NCBI GenBank assembly: GCA_013042915.1 | Contig: JABDPF010000045.1 | Span: forward strand, 1-56,180 | Reading direction: 5' to 3' | DNA: 56,180 bases | Origin: Lysobacterales bacterium | Lineage (GTDB): Bacteria; Pseudomonadota; Gammaproteobacteria; Xanthomonadales; SZUA-36 | Part shown: positions 21,320 to 31,700 of the stretch, one piece after another | Layout: every line of letters begins with the position of its first letter | How positions within the stretch are numbered: position 1 is the first letter of the stretch | Program-made: the position numbers and the translations under genes | Notes under the pieces: model-generated | Database searches by the model: none | Told to the model about the DNA's origin: nothing | The model's input: the letters and a program-made list of their open reading frames with translations, nothing else

Positions 21320-22414
21320 ATGAAACCGACATCCACAACGTCCGCGGTTCAAACCGCCATCGAGATTGCCATCAATTTGCTCATGGTCTTCCTGCTGCTG
21401 TACTGGTGCCTGAAGATACTGAGCCCGTTCATTCCCCTGATCCTGTGGGCCGCCGTGATCGCGGTGTCGCTTTACAAACCGTTTCTGAAGGTGCAGGGCA
21501 TGCTGGGCGGCCGCAAGAAACTGGCCGTCGTACTGTTTGCCTTGATCGGTCTCGCGGTCGTCCTGGTGCCGGGCTGGATGTTTGTCGGCTCCATCCTGGA
21601 GTCCACCAACGAGATCCGATCGGGACTGGAGAGCGGACAGATGGAAATCCCGCCCCCGGGAGAGAACGTGCGCAACTGGCCCGTCGTGGGCGAGAAGGTC
21701 TACTCGCAGTGGTCCGAGGCAACCAACAATCTCGAAGCATGGATCGCCGACAATGCCGTTACCATCAAGGCGCTGATCAGCGGCGTATTCGGCAAGCTGA
21801 CACAGGTCGGAATCAGCGTGATGGCCTTCGCCGTCTCCATTCTTATCGCCACTGCTTTTCTGGCCAACGCGGACCACATCGTGGGGGGCGTGAGGTTGTT
21901 GCTCCGGCGACTTTTGGGAGAACAGGCCGATGAGTTCATGACACTCTCCAGCGCCACCGTGACATCGGTGGCCGTGGGTGTGCTGGGAATCGCGTTCATC
22001 CAGGCGGTTCTCGCCGGGGCCGGTATGCTGGCGGTCGGTGTACCGGCCGCGGGCATCCTGGCGTTGTTGGTTCTGCTGGTGGCGATCGCCCAGCTACCGC
22101 CCTGGCTGATTCTGCTGCCGGTGATTTTCTATGTGTTTTCCGTCGAGGAGAGCACGCTGGTGGCCACGACCTTCGCCATCTGGAGCCTTGCTGTCTCATT
22201 CGCCGACATGGTGCTGAAACCGCTGATGCTGGGAAGGGGCGTCGAGGCGCCGATGTTGGTGATCCTGCTGGGCGCTATTGGCGGACTGATCATGTCAGGC
22301 ATCATCGGCCTGTTTGTCGGCGCCGTGGTGCTGGCGCTCGGCTACAAGCTGCTCGAGGCATGGCTGCTCATGAACGAGGAACCGACAGCAGACGAACCCA
22401 ACGCAGCCAGCTGA
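21320..22414 (+). CDS. AI-2E family transporter (PerM/YdiK-like permease)
   Basis: A 364-residue polytopic membrane protein with a helical pair at each end and several central helices, the layout of the AI-2E/PerM exporter family. Conserved features are SPFIPLILWAAVIAVSLYKP near the N-terminus and the C-terminal GRGVEAPMLVILLGAIGG. Characterised members act as Na+/H+ antiporters or export small molecules; AI-2 export is shown only for a few. The ATG at 21320 is preferred over the GTG two codons earlier. It is the first gene of a tightly spaced five-gene operon ending at 26688. Confidence 0.85.
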   Translation: MKPTSTTSAVQTAIEIAINLLMVFLLLYWCLKILSPFIPLILWAAVIAVSLYKPFLKVQGMLGGRKKLAVVLFALIGLAVVLVPGWMFVGSILESTNEIRSGLESGQMEIPPPGENVRNWPVVGEKVYSQWSEATNNLEAWIADNAVTIKALISGVFGKLTQVGISVMAFAVSILIATAFLANADHIVGGVRLLLRRLLGEQADEFMTLSSATVTSVAVGVLGIAFIQAVLAGAGMLAVGVPAAGILALLVLLVAIAQLPPWLILLPVIFYVFSVEESTLVATTFAIWSLAVSFADMVLKPLMLGRGVEAPMLVILLGAIGGLIMSGIIGLFVGAVVLALGYKLLEAWLLMNEEPTADEPNAAS

Positions 22415-22425
22415 GGTAGAAAATC

Positions 22426-22887
22426 ATGCTTGCGAATTTTGTGCTGGGCATCCTGATGATGATCATCAACCTGGGCATCCAGGTAGTGGCCATCACGCTC
22501 ATCCTGCGTTATTTCCAGCGCCGCGTGGAGCGAGACACGTATTCCATCGGGTTTACAGACAACGTGCTCATGCTGAGCACCGTCATGGGTGTCCTGATCG
22601 TTGGTCATGGCTTCATGTTCGCCACCTGGGCCCTCCTGTTCCAATGGCTGGGCGAGTTCAGCGATTTTGAAAGCGCTTTTTATCACTCCACGGTCAATTT
22701 CACCTCCCTGGGTTATGGCGACATCGTGATGAGCCCGAAACACCGGCTGCTGGGCGCCCTCGAAGCCGCCAACGGCGTCCTGATGTTCGGTCTGACCGCA
22801 GGTTCCGTGCTATCCGTCATGAATGCCACGTTCAGTAATAACAAGGCGTTCCAATCTCTGAAAAACCATATCAATTCTTCTGACTAG
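22426..22887 (+). CDS. Small K+ channel-like protein (ion_trans_2 pore)
   Basis: A 153-residue membrane protein with hydrophobic segments at about 3-27, 47-72 and 108-130. The pore loop between the last two carries a K+ selectivity filter, TSLGYGDI at 93-100, matching the TxGYGD signature. There is no RCK/TrkA-N domain and no voltage-sensor helix, so gating is unknown. It lies 11 bases after the AI-2E-type permease and 16 before the outer-membrane efflux gene. Its place inside an efflux operon is unusual. Confidence 0.82.
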   Translation: MLANFVLGILMMIINLGIQVVAITLILRYFQRRVERDTYSIGFTDNVLMLSTVMGVLIVGHGFMFATWALLFQWLGEFSDFESAFYHSTVNFTSLGYGDIVMSPKHRLLGALEAANGVLMFGLTAGSVLSVMNATFSNNKAFQSLKNHINSSD

Positions 22888-22903
22888 GAATCAGGTCGAG
22901 GTC

Positions 22904-24448
22904 ATGGCAGGTATCGAACAGCAACCACGAGCCTCGGCGAAACTCACCATGCTGCAGTTCCTGGGTGTAGCCGTGTTCGCGTCGATGCTCGGCGGATGTA
23001 CCGTGGTCGGACCGGACTACGTGCCGCCCGACACCGAGGTACCCGACACCTGGACCCAGGTTCCGGACCAAGGGCTTTCCACTGCGCCAGTCGAGCGGGT
23101 CGAGTGGTGGCGCGTGTTCGATGACCCTGTGCTTAATGAATTGGTCGCCAACGCCCGCCGGAACAACAACACGCTGGAAATCGCGGGATTGCGCGTGCTG
23201 GAGGCCAGAGCGCAGCTGGGTATCGCACAGGGCCTGCAGTTTCCACAGGCGCAGGCCGCCAGCGGCGAGGCATCGTACGTTTCTCCGCCCGAAAACACGG
23301 GGATCGATGCCGGCTACTGGCAACTGGGCCTCGGCGCCGGGATCAGTTGGGAGATCGACTTCTGGGGCCGCTTCAAACGCGGTATCGAGGCCGCCGATGC
23401 CGCTTACCTGGCATCAATTGCGGGCTTTGACCAGGCGCAGGTTTTGCTGGCATCGGCCGTGGTCGGAACCTACACCACGATTCGATCACTTGAGGAACAG
23501 CTGGCCATTGCGCGCCAGAACGTGGCCATCCAGCAGCGCAGCTACGACATCACCGAGGTGCTGTACCGCAACGGCTCCGACTCGGAACTCGATATGCAGC
23601 AGGCCCTGACCTTGCTGCTTAGCACGCAAGCCACGATTCCCGCGCTGGAAACCACGCTGGTTCGGGCGCGCAATGCACTCAGCGTGCTGTTGGGGGAGGC
23701 GCCGGGGCGCCTGGTCACACAGCTGGAACGCGGCGGTGGCCTGCCCGACGTACCCGCCGATATCGCCATCGGACTCCCCGCGGACCTGTTGCGACAGCGC
23801 CCGGACGTACGCCAGGCGGAATACCTGGCCATGGCGCAGAACGCCGCTGTGGGACTGGCCGCGGCGGACCTTTATCCCAGCTTTTCATTGACGGGTTCGA
23901 TCGGCGTTGCCTCGAACACCCTGGGTGACGCGGATTTCGGCGATCTGTTCAGCTCGGATGCCCTGACCTGGTCCGTAGGGCCTTCGTTTATATGGCCCTT
24001 TTTGAACTACGGTCGGATCAAGAACAACGTCCGCGTGCAGGATGCCCGCCTTCAACAGGCCCTGGTGAATTACCGGGAAACCGTGCTGCAGTCCGCACGC
24101 GAAGCGGAGGATGCGATGGCGACATTCATCGGCGCCCGACAGCAGCACGAAATCCTGGAGAAGACCGTCAGCTCGGCCATCCGTTCGAACGAACTCGCCA
24201 CGCTGCGTTACCGGGAAGGATTCTCTGATTACGAGCGGGTGCTCAACTCGCAGCAGGCCCTGTTCGCGCAGCAACAGCGCTACATCACCAACCAGGGGGA
24301 CATCGTGCTGGCCCTGGTTCAGCTGTTCACCGCGCTGGGAGGCGGTTGGGAAACCCGCGAAGGCATACCGGAACTCGACCCGAAAACGCTCGAACTCATG
24401 CGGGAACGCACCGATTGGGGTGACCTGATTCCGGCAGGCGCAAATTAG
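22904..24448 (+). CDS. Outer-membrane efflux lipoprotein (OprM/NodT family)
   Basis: A 514-residue TolC-like channel subunit. The N-terminus has a lipoprotein signal with lipobox LGGC (Cys32), then the family motif VVGPDYVPP. Two OEP repeats follow, marked by ARNALSVLLGEAPG and LRQRPDVRQAEYLAMAQNAAV. The protein forms the trimeric exit duct of three-part pumps. It sits 13 bases upstream of the HlyD-type adaptor gene, so it probably works with it and the DUF2955-like membrane protein. Confidence 0.92.
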   Translation: MAGIEQQPRASAKLTMLQFLGVAVFASMLGGCTVVGPDYVPPDTEVPDTWTQVPDQGLSTAPVERVEWWRVFDDPVLNELVANARRNNNTLEIAGLRVLEARAQLGIAQGLQFPQAQAASGEASYVSPPENTGIDAGYWQLGLGAGISWEIDFWGRFKRGIEAADAAYLASIAGFDQAQVLLASAVVGTYTTIRSLEEQLAIARQNVAIQQRSYDITEVLYRNGSDSELDMQQALTLLLSTQATIPALETTLVRARNALSVLLGEAPGRLVTQLERGGGLPDVPADIAIGLPADLLRQRPDVRQAEYLAMAQNAAVGLAAADLYPSFSLTGSIGVASNTLGDADFGDLFSSDALTWSVGPSFIWPFLNYGRIKNNVRVQDARLQQALVNYRETVLQSAREAEDAMATFIGARQQHEILEKTVSSAIRSNELATLRYREGFSDYERVLNSQQALFAQQQRYITNQGDIVLALVQLFTALGGGWETREGIPELDPKTLELMRERTDWGDLIPAGAN

Positions 24449-24461
24449 AAGGAGCAAGCAC

Positions 24462-25592
24462 ATGGCCAAGGAAAAAGACGGCAACCCGGCGCCCGAGCCG
24501 GCAAAACCGCCCAAAAAAGCTAAGGACCCGGTAAAGAAGTGGACCCGGATCATCCTGCTGCTGGCGCTTGCACTGCTGGCCTGGTACTTGCGCGCCGATC
24601 GCGTGACGCCGATGACGACGCAGGCCAGGGTTCATGCCCTGGTAGTGCCCGTGGCCCCTGAAGTTTCCGGCACCATCACGCAGGTCGACGTTGCGAACAA
24701 CCAGTTCGTCGAGGCCGGGCAGGTGCTTTTCCGCATCGACGACGAACGCTACCGCCTGGGCGTGCAGCAGGCCCAGGCCGCGCTCGACCAGGCCTATTCG
24801 AGCCAGGGGGCGGCCAGCGCCAACGTGCAGGCGGCCGAGGCGACGCTGCGCTCCGCCCAGGCGGCCGAGGAACGCTCGCGCCTGGACGCGCTGCGCATGC
24901 GCCGGATTCGCGAGGAAGATCCGGGAGCCCTGTCGGCACGCCGCCTTGAATCGGCCGAAGCTTCGCTGAAGGTCGCCCAGGGTAACGTAACCGCCGCCGA
25001 GGCGGCCCTGCGTGCTGCCATCGAGCAACTCGGCAGGCCAGGAGACGACAATTCCGCCGTGCAACAGGCACTGGCCGGTCGGGAATCGGCGCAGCTCGAC
25101 GAGACCCGCGCTACCGTGCAGGCACCCGAAGATGGCGTCGTCACTGGCGTGCAGCTGGACAAGGGCAACTTCGCGGGCGCGGGGCAGCCGCAGATGACGT
25201 TCATTGCCACCCACAACATCTGGATTCAGGCCGACCTGAAGGAAAACAACCTCGAACACATCGACCCCGGCGACCGGGTCGGCATCGTATTCGACGTGTT
25301 GCCCGGACGCGTTATCGAGGGCACCGTTCGCGAAGTGGGTTTCGGCGTGGATATTCAAAACCCGCCGCTGGGCAAGTTGCCCACCATCCAGAACGACAAG
25401 AACTGGTTGCGTTCGGCGCAACGATTTCCCGTACTGGTGGATTTCGAACTGCCACGCAACGAACGACGGATCACGCCCATCAAGGTCGGCTCCCAGGCGA
25501 CCGTGGTGGTTTACACGGGCGAAAACCCGGTGACGAATCTCCTGGCGCGCTGGGTCATGGCCGCCCGGTCGATCCTGACGTATGCCTACTGA
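24462..25592 (+). CDS. HlyD/EmrA-type membrane fusion protein
   Basis: A 376-residue periplasmic adaptor. A basic cytoplasmic N-terminus (Lys/Pro-rich, about 1-35) precedes one membrane helix (about 37-55). Then come the lipoyl half VAPEVSGTITQVDVANNQFV, an Ala/Gln-rich coiled-coil hairpin (about 100-210) and the second lipoyl half with VQAPEDGVVTGVQLDKGNF. It would bridge the inner-membrane partner encoded next and the outer-membrane channel encoded before it. An AAGGAG site precedes the ATG. Confidence 0.93.
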   Translation: MAKEKDGNPAPEPAKPPKKAKDPVKKWTRIILLLALALLAWYLRADRVTPMTTQARVHALVVPVAPEVSGTITQVDVANNQFVEAGQVLFRIDDERYRLGVQQAQAALDQAYSSQGAASANVQAAEATLRSAQAAEERSRLDALRMRRIREEDPGALSARRLESAEASLKVAQGNVTAAEAALRAAIEQLGRPGDDNSAVQQALAGRESAQLDETRATVQAPEDGVVTGVQLDKGNFAGAGQPQMTFIATHNIWIQADLKENNLEHIDPGDRVGIVFDVLPGRVIEGTVREVGFGVDIQNPPLGKLPTIQNDKNWLRSAQRFPVLVDFELPRNERRITPIKVGSQATVVVYTGENPVTNLLARWVMAARSILTYAY

Positions 25593-26688
25593 CAGACCCG
25601 CCCGCCACCCCTTGGCAGCGCGCCGTATTCTCAGGCTGGCGCTCGGTACGTCCTTGTGTTTGCTGTTCTCGCAACTCGTTGCGTGGCCACTGTCCTTCGT
25701 GGCGCCGGTCCTGACGCTGGTCATCCTGGCGACCCCGCTGCCACCACTGGGTGTCAAAAACGCGCTGGGGTTGTTGGTTGCACTGCTTGCACCGGTGATC
25801 CTGGGCGCGTACCTGTTGCTACCCTTCATGGAGTACGCCCGCTGGGTTGCCATCCTGCTGGTGGGCCTCGCCCTGTTCTATTCTTTTTATTTCACCGCAC
25901 GGGGCGGCAATCCGATGCTCGGTATGTTCATGACGGTTGGTTTGACGCTGATCGTCACGGTGGGCAGCGTCAGCGGCGATGTGGTCTGGCTGCTGATCAA
26001 GACGCTGTTCGCGTGCACGGTGACGGCCATCGGTTTTACCTGGATCGCCCATGCGCTTTTGCCGGATATGGCCGGCCAGGCAGCGCCGGACGGTCAAAAG
26101 AAACCGCAGCCTCCGAAACCCGGCCCTGCCGGAGCCGGCCGCACTGCACTCAGGGCGCTCTTCGTGACCTTACCGATGGCTTTGCTGTTCCTGTTCATGA
26201 GCGGCAGCCCGGGCTACACGGTGGTGATGATCAAGGTGGCCACCATGGGACAACAAGCGACAGCCGATCTCAGCAAAGCCATGGCCACCTCGTTGATGAT
26301 GTCCACGCTGTGGGGAGGGCTGGGCGCCATGGCGGCCTGGTACGTCCTTTCGATCTGGCCGTCGTTACTGATGTATACCTTGCTGGTGGGTCTCGCGGGC
26401 CTGGTCTACGGCCGGTGGATATTCCAGGGGCCGGCGGTGCATCCCCAGCTCCAGATGGCGCAATACGCCTACCTGACGATGATCGTGATTCTGGCCCCGG
26501 CCGTCCTTGACGGCGCGGCGGGTTCCGGCGCCGGGGCGGCTTTCTGGACGCGCGGGATGTTGTTCGTGCTGATCGCCGTCTATGGCACCGTGGCTGTTCG
26601 CGTGTTCGATGCTTTTTGGCCACCGGTCCGGTACGAAGAGAAACCCGCCGGGTTATCCGACCCGGCACCCGTAAAATCGCACGGATAA
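25582..26688 (+). CDS. DUF2955/FUSC-like inner-membrane efflux protein
   Basis: A 368-residue protein with two sets of hydrophobic helices separated by a Pro-rich cytoplasmic linker (about 170-195). This repeats the layout of FUSC/aromatic-acid-exporter membrane proteins and of DUF2955 proteins that accompany HlyD-type adaptors. The start overlaps the adaptor gene by 11 bases, so translation is coupled. Substrate is unknown; AaeB relatives export hydroxylated aromatic acids, and that would fit a cell handling phenolic breakdown products (inference only). Confidence 0.8.
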   Translation: MPTDRPARHPLAARRILRLALGTSLCLLFSQLVAWPLSFVAPVLTLVILATPLPPLGVKNALGLLVALLAPVILGAYLLLPFMEYARWVAILLVGLALFYSFYFTARGGNPMLGMFMTVGLTLIVTVGSVSGDVVWLLIKTLFACTVTAIGFTWIAHALLPDMAGQAAPDGQKKPQPPKPGPAGAGRTALRALFVTLPMALLFLFMSGSPGYTVVMIKVATMGQQATADLSKAMATSLMMSTLWGGLGAMAAWYVLSIWPSLLMYTLLVGLAGLVYGRWIFQGPAVHPQLQMAQYAYLTMIVILAPAVLDGAAGSGAGAAFWTRGMLFVLIAVYGTVAVRVFDAFWPPVRYEEKPAGLSDPAPVKSHG

Positions 26689-26758
26689 TTGATTCAGAGT
26701 CTTGCTTCGGGGTCTTCGAGGACCAATAATCGGCGCATCGCAGCGGAGACCGAATTCG

Positions 26759-27760
26759 ATGTCATACAACCTCAGGAATCGTAGTTTTCTCAAGTTGCTC
26801 GACTTCACCAAGCGCGACATGGATTACCTGCTCGATCTGGCGCGCGAACTCAAGCGAGCAAAGTACGGTGGTTTCGAGGTTCAGAAGCTGAAGGGAAAGA
26901 ACATCGCCCTGATCTTTGAAAAAGCCTCGACGCGGACCCGCTGTGCGTTTGAAGTCGCCGCCTACGACCAGGGCGCCAACGTGACGTACCTCGACCCGGA
27001 CAGCTCCCACATCGGGCACAAGGAGTCGATTCGCGACACCGCGCGCGTCCTGGGCCGCATGTACGATGCCATCGAGTACCGGGGCCATTCGCAGGCCATC
27101 GTCGAGGAATTGGCGGCCAGCGCCGGCGTGCCCGTGTACAACGGGTTGACCGACGAGTGGCATCCCACCCAGATGGCGGCGGACCTGCTGACGATGCGCG
27201 AACACAAGCCGGGCCCCTGGCATGAAATTTCCTATTGCTACCTCGGAGACGCGCGCAACAACATGGGCAATTCGCTGATGATCGCGGGTTGCCTGATGGG
27301 AATGGACGTCCGCATCGCTGCGCCGCGGGCGTTGTGGCCGGACCAGAAACACGTGGCCCTCGCCCGCGAACTCGAAAAGGCCAGCATGGGCCGCCTGACG
27401 CTCACCGAGACCCCCGAGGAAGGGGTCGATGGTGTCGACTTCATCCACACCGACGTGTGGGTTTCAATGGGTGAGAAGGCGGAAACCTGGAAGAAACGCA
27501 TCGAGTTGCTCAAGCCATACCAGGTCAACCGGGCGATCATGGAGTCTTCGGGCAACCCGCGGGTCAAATTCATGCACTGCCTGCCCGCGTTCCACGATCT
27601 GAACACCGCGGTGGGCCGCGAGATGCATGAAAAGTTTGGACTGGAGTCGATGGAGGTCACCGACGATGTGTTCGAATCGCCGGCCGGCATTCAATTCGAG
27701 CAGGCCGAGAACCGGGTGCACTCCATCAAGGCCCTCCTGGTGGCCACGCTGGGCGCTTAG
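26759..27760 (+). CDS. arcB: Ornithine carbamoyltransferase (probably catabolic)
   Basis: A 333-residue enzyme interconverting ornithine plus carbamoyl phosphate with citrulline. The carbamoyl-phosphate loop is STRTR (in [13 protein letters not shown]). The ornithine-binding SMG loop is VSMGEK and the catalytic HCLP motif is [10 protein letters not shown] chose the ATG at 26759, with GGAGA upstream; an earlier in-frame start adds a non-homologous leader. Its stop codon is directly followed by the carbamate kinase ATG, which points to the catabolic (ArcB) rather than biosynthetic (ArgF) role. Confidence 0.9.
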   Translation: MSYNLRNRSFLKLLDFTKRDMDYLLDLARELKRAKYGGFEVQKLKGKNIALIFEKASTRTRCAFEVAAYDQGANVTYLDPDSSHIGHKESIRDTARVLGRMYDAIEYRGHSQAIVEELAASAGVPVYNGLTDEWHPTQMAADLLTMREHKPGPWHEISYCYLGDARNNMGNSLMIAGCLMGMDVRIAAPRALWPDQKHVALARELEKASMGRLTLTETPEEGVDGVDFIHTDVWVSMGEKAETWKKRIELLKPYQVNRAIMESSGNPRVKFMHCLPAFHDLNTAVGREMHEKFGLESMEVTDDVFESPAGIQFEQAENRVHSIKALLVATLGA

Positions 27761-28705
27761 ATGACACATCCCGTCGTGATCGCCCTCGGTGGCAACGCCA
27801 TTTTGCGCAGGGGACAGGCCCTGAACGCGGAAAACCAGCGCGAAAACATCCGCGTGGCGGCCGCGCAGCTGGCGGAAATCCACAATAACCACAAGCTGGT
27901 CATCGCGCACGGCAACGGACCGCAGGTTGGCCTGTTGGCTTTGATGGGCGCCGCCTACGATGCGGTCGAACCCTACCCGCTGGACGTGCTGGGAGCCGAA
28001 ACGGTCGGCATGATCGGCTACATGATCGAGCAGGAGCTCGGCAACATCATCCCGGCCGACGATCACATCGTCACCGTGCTGACCCAGGTGGTGGTGGATT
28101 CGAAAGACCCCGCTTTCAAAAATCCGACCAAGCCGGTCGGGCCGGTTTACGACCGCTCGGAGGCGGAACGCCTGCAAGCGGAAAAAGGCTGGGCGATCGC
28201 ACCCGACGGGCCGCATTTCCGCCGTGTCGTACCCTCGCCGGAACCCCGGCGGATTATCGAGATAGAACCGATCCGGCTGCTGGTCGAGGCCGGCATCGTG
28301 GTGATCTGCGCCGGTGGCGGAGGTATCCCAACCGCCTACAACGGCAGCAAACTGTATGGCGTGGAAGCCGTCATCGACAAAGACCTGGCCTCCGGTTTGC
28401 TGGCGCGCAGCCTGAACGCCAAGCAGTTCGTGATGCTGACCGACGTGCCTTGCGTTTATACGGGCTTCGGCACCGACCATCAGCGAGCCATTCGGCGGGC
28501 ACACCCCGATGCCCTGGAGGAATTCGACTTTGCGTCCGGCTCGATGGGGCCCAAGGTGGAGGCGGCCTGCCGCTTCGTACGGGAGACCGGTCACCTCAGC
28601 TCGATCGGGCGACTGCGCAACCTCTGCGAAATCGTCGAAGGGAAAGCGGGCACCCTGATCTCCAACGTCGTGGACGGCATCGAGTACGCCGACGATCCGA
28701 GGTAG
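27761..28705 (+). CDS. arcC: Carbamate kinase
   Basis: A 314-residue amino-acid-kinase-family enzyme that makes ATP from carbamoyl phosphate and ADP. Family motifs are [13 protein letters not shown] at the N-terminus, [10 protein letters not shown], the glycine run ICAGGGGIP and [10 protein letters not shown] near the C-terminus. It abuts arcB with no spacer. Together they could perform the last two steps of the arginine deiminase pathway, but no arginine deiminase (arcA) or arginine/ornithine antiporter (arcD) is in the window. Citrulline or carbamoyl groups from another source are possible inputs. Confidence 0.95.
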   Translation: MTHPVVIALGGNAILRRGQALNAENQRENIRVAAAQLAEIHNNHKLVIAHGNGPQVGLLALMGAAYDAVEPYPLDVLGAETVGMIGYMIEQELGNIIPADDHIVTVLTQVVVDSKDPAFKNPTKPVGPVYDRSEAERLQAEKGWAIAPDGPHFRRVVPSPEPRRIIEIEPIRLLVEAGIVVICAGGGGIPTAYNGSKLYGVEAVIDKDLASGLLARSLNAKQFVMLTDVPCVYTGFGTDHQRAIRRAHPDALEEFDFASGSMGPKVEAACRFVRETGHLSSIGRLRNLCEIVEGKAGTLISNVVDGIEYADDPR

Positions 28706-28730
28706 CCCCGTTGGTGAAGCCGTACCCGGG

Positions 28731-31700
28731 TCAGTTTTCGACCGTGTAGCCGATATCGACGCCCGTCTGGCTGTCGCCCGAGGTGGCCATGACGCCCCAG
28801 CCGCTCCCCAGGTCGTAACGCACGGATACCACGTTATTGGTGCTGAAAACGCCGACGCCATAGCTCAGGAAGACCTTGGGCGCGATATACGTGCCGATGC
28901 TCACCGCCCCTACCCCACGCTCCATGTTGAAATCGCTTCCCGTGATCAGCAGGGTCTGGGCCCGCTCGCGCGTGGTCATCGGATCGGTGTAGGGTTCGAT
29001 CAGCATGCGCCGGAGCGTTCCGGTGACCAACAGTCCGGCCCGACGAATTTCCGAATTGCCGTAGATCAGGCGCTCGGCCTGAATGTTCAGGTGAGGGTTG
29101 TCCGCCGGCACTTCGGGGAAGCCGATTTTGCCGTCCGTAATCTCGAGGCGTTGGCCGAACGCCAGGATTTCGCCCTCGAGTTCAAGGCTGCCCCGGGCCA
29201 TCGGCATCAAGGGGCCATTCCACTCGAAGCGGGTTTCTCCGGTCACATCGACCTCGGCCACGGACAGGTCGATCGCGACACCCCGACCCAGCGTCAGCTC
29301 GAGCGATCCGAAAACGGGTATCTTCCGACGCTTACTCGGTGCGGCCCCGGCCTCGGGCAGTGAGCCCGCCACGATCTGAACGTCCTCGCTCTCAGCCACG
29401 GCCGGCGAAGGAATGATGCTGGGCGCCATCACGGCCTCCGGCACCGCCAGCCGCCCATCAAGGTGCAGGGCGCCGTCCCTCCAGGCCATGCTGATATCGG
29501 GGTCCACGGTCATGACGAGGTCTTCGGCATCGAATATCTTGAGGCCCTGCCCGTAGACCGAGAGCTCCAGGCCGGGGGATAAGGGATCGGTCAGGTCGAC
29601 GGTCGCGGCCAGCCTTCCCTCACCCTGCACCGCGTTGAAGCGCCCCGTGAGCTCGGTCTTTTTCTCATCCCTTATCTGTCCGTTCAATTGGATGTCGGAT
29701 AGAACCAGGCCGCTGGCAGTATGCCGAAACAAGCCGTCGCGCAGGTCGATGCGGCCATTAAAATAAGGCTGGTCGACGGTGCCGGAAATATCCAGGTCCA
29801 ACTGCAGGCTGCCAGCGACCTCGTCGACCAGGGGTATGAACACCCCCAGAACGTCCAGATCGTTCAGCCTGGCGGTCAATGTACCCGCCACAGGGGCAGC
29901 GAGGCCCTCGCTGATGTCGCCTATTTCGAACTCAAGACCTACCTCTCCCTGGCCGACGATTGGCAGGCTGAACTGACCCCGGGTAATTTCCCCCTTTTTG
30001 AGCTGGACCGACAGCAAACCCTGCCCGGTTTCGAGTATCGAGGTGTCTTCACCGGAAAAGCGAACGGTGCCCGGGGCGAATGTGAATTGCGCGCTGGCGC
30101 TGGGCTCGACCGCCGGCGGTATGTTGAATTGGACTTCACCGTCCAACGCCTGGGTCAACTCCACTGCTTCCAGGTAAGGGTCCAGCAGACGCAGGGGTAT
30201 TTGGTCGAAAACGGCATTGCCCTCGACACCTGCCTGCTCGGTCCAGCCGCCATCCAGGCAGGCACGGGCGCGCGAGGTGACGGTAAGGCAGGCATCAGCC
30301 AGCGAAATTTCCTTCCTGGTCAGTACGAAATCAGCCGCTGCCTCGAGTTCGACCAGCCCTTCATCAGGTCCTCCCGCCAGGCTGAATTGCGCCAACTGTC
30401 CTTCCCAGCGCCAGTCGGGCCATTCCCACTCGAGGTTTTGAATGGCGCCTTTCGCGATAGTCTTTATCTCGTAACCGGATTTCTCCGCGAGCAGGACCAG
30501 GTTCTGCTGTTCGCGTCCGAGGTTCATTTCCAATGTCAGCGCGTCGAGGCGGTTGGAGCCCATCCAGGCCTGCTCCGTCTCGAGACGCAGGTCGGCCAGC
30601 CAGTCGAGATCGGCACGGGGTGATGATGTCAGGCGAACGCGCTCAGCCCCCAACCCGTTCCAGGACAGGCCGGAACCCGAGAGATCCACCCGAACGCGGG
30701 GCAGATCCTCGCGCCATGCGTACCGTCCTCCACCCTTAAGGCTGCCGCTGGCCCCGGGTACAAACTGGCCGAGATCGACAATGTCCATTTCGAAGTCAAT
30801 CCCCGTGGGACGGTCGAGGCTGCCGTCCAGCGAAACCCGGGATTCTCCCGAACGCAAGGTGAACCCGGAGAACAGTAATTCGCCTTTTTTGTAAGATCCG
30901 CTGCCGTTTGCCACCACCGTCTGTCCCTCCACGACAGCGCTGAGACCCTGGGCATTGAAGGACACGGCCAACGGTTCGATGCGTCCGGATAGTTCGACTG
31001 CCCCGCTGACGACCGCAGGCCATTCAGCGTAGAGAGAATTCGTGGACAACTGGTCGGTAAGCAGGCTCGCGCGGTATTCACCGCCAGCGGCCCAGTCGTA
31101 GAACACGCTGCCGGAAAGACGCCCACCCAGCACTTCGGCCTGGGGGATGTCGGCTTCCACGTGATTGCGGTCGCCGCTTGCCTCGAAATGCAGGTCGCCG
31201 GCGGCCACACCGGGTGCTTCGAGCTGGGCCTGACCGGTCAGGCGCCAATCATCCAGCGTACCCGAGACCTCTGCGCTGCCGCTGTCACTGCGAAGCGTAT
31301 CTTCCTGGTCGCCACCCAGCGGCCAACTGAACTTGCGCCAATGGACCTCGCCGGAAACCGCCGCGAATTCGAGCCCGACCGAGCCCGTGGCGCTCATGGT
31401 GAAGGAATCGACCGCGGCTGAGCCGTCCACTGCCAGCTGGTAAGCACCGACCGAGCCGCTGAGCGAGGCCGTGGCGGCCAGCTGCACCGGGTCGTACAGG
31501 TCTTCCAGTAGCAGGTCGTAAGCGACGTCCGCATCCACATTGGCCTGGAACGGGTGCTCGAGGTCAACCTCGCCTCGCGCCGCCACGCTTCCCTCCGGCA
31601 GCACCAGCTTGGCGTACTCGATCGTCGCTTCATGGTGAACCCTGGCCCTCATCTCGAAACGCTCTGCGCCCAGCAGTTCGGCATCATCGGAATCCAGGAT

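Noticed and set aside
24396-25853. A 485-codon minus-strand frame opposite the HlyD adaptor and the next gene
   Set aside because: Spans two real genes in antisense and shows no domain.
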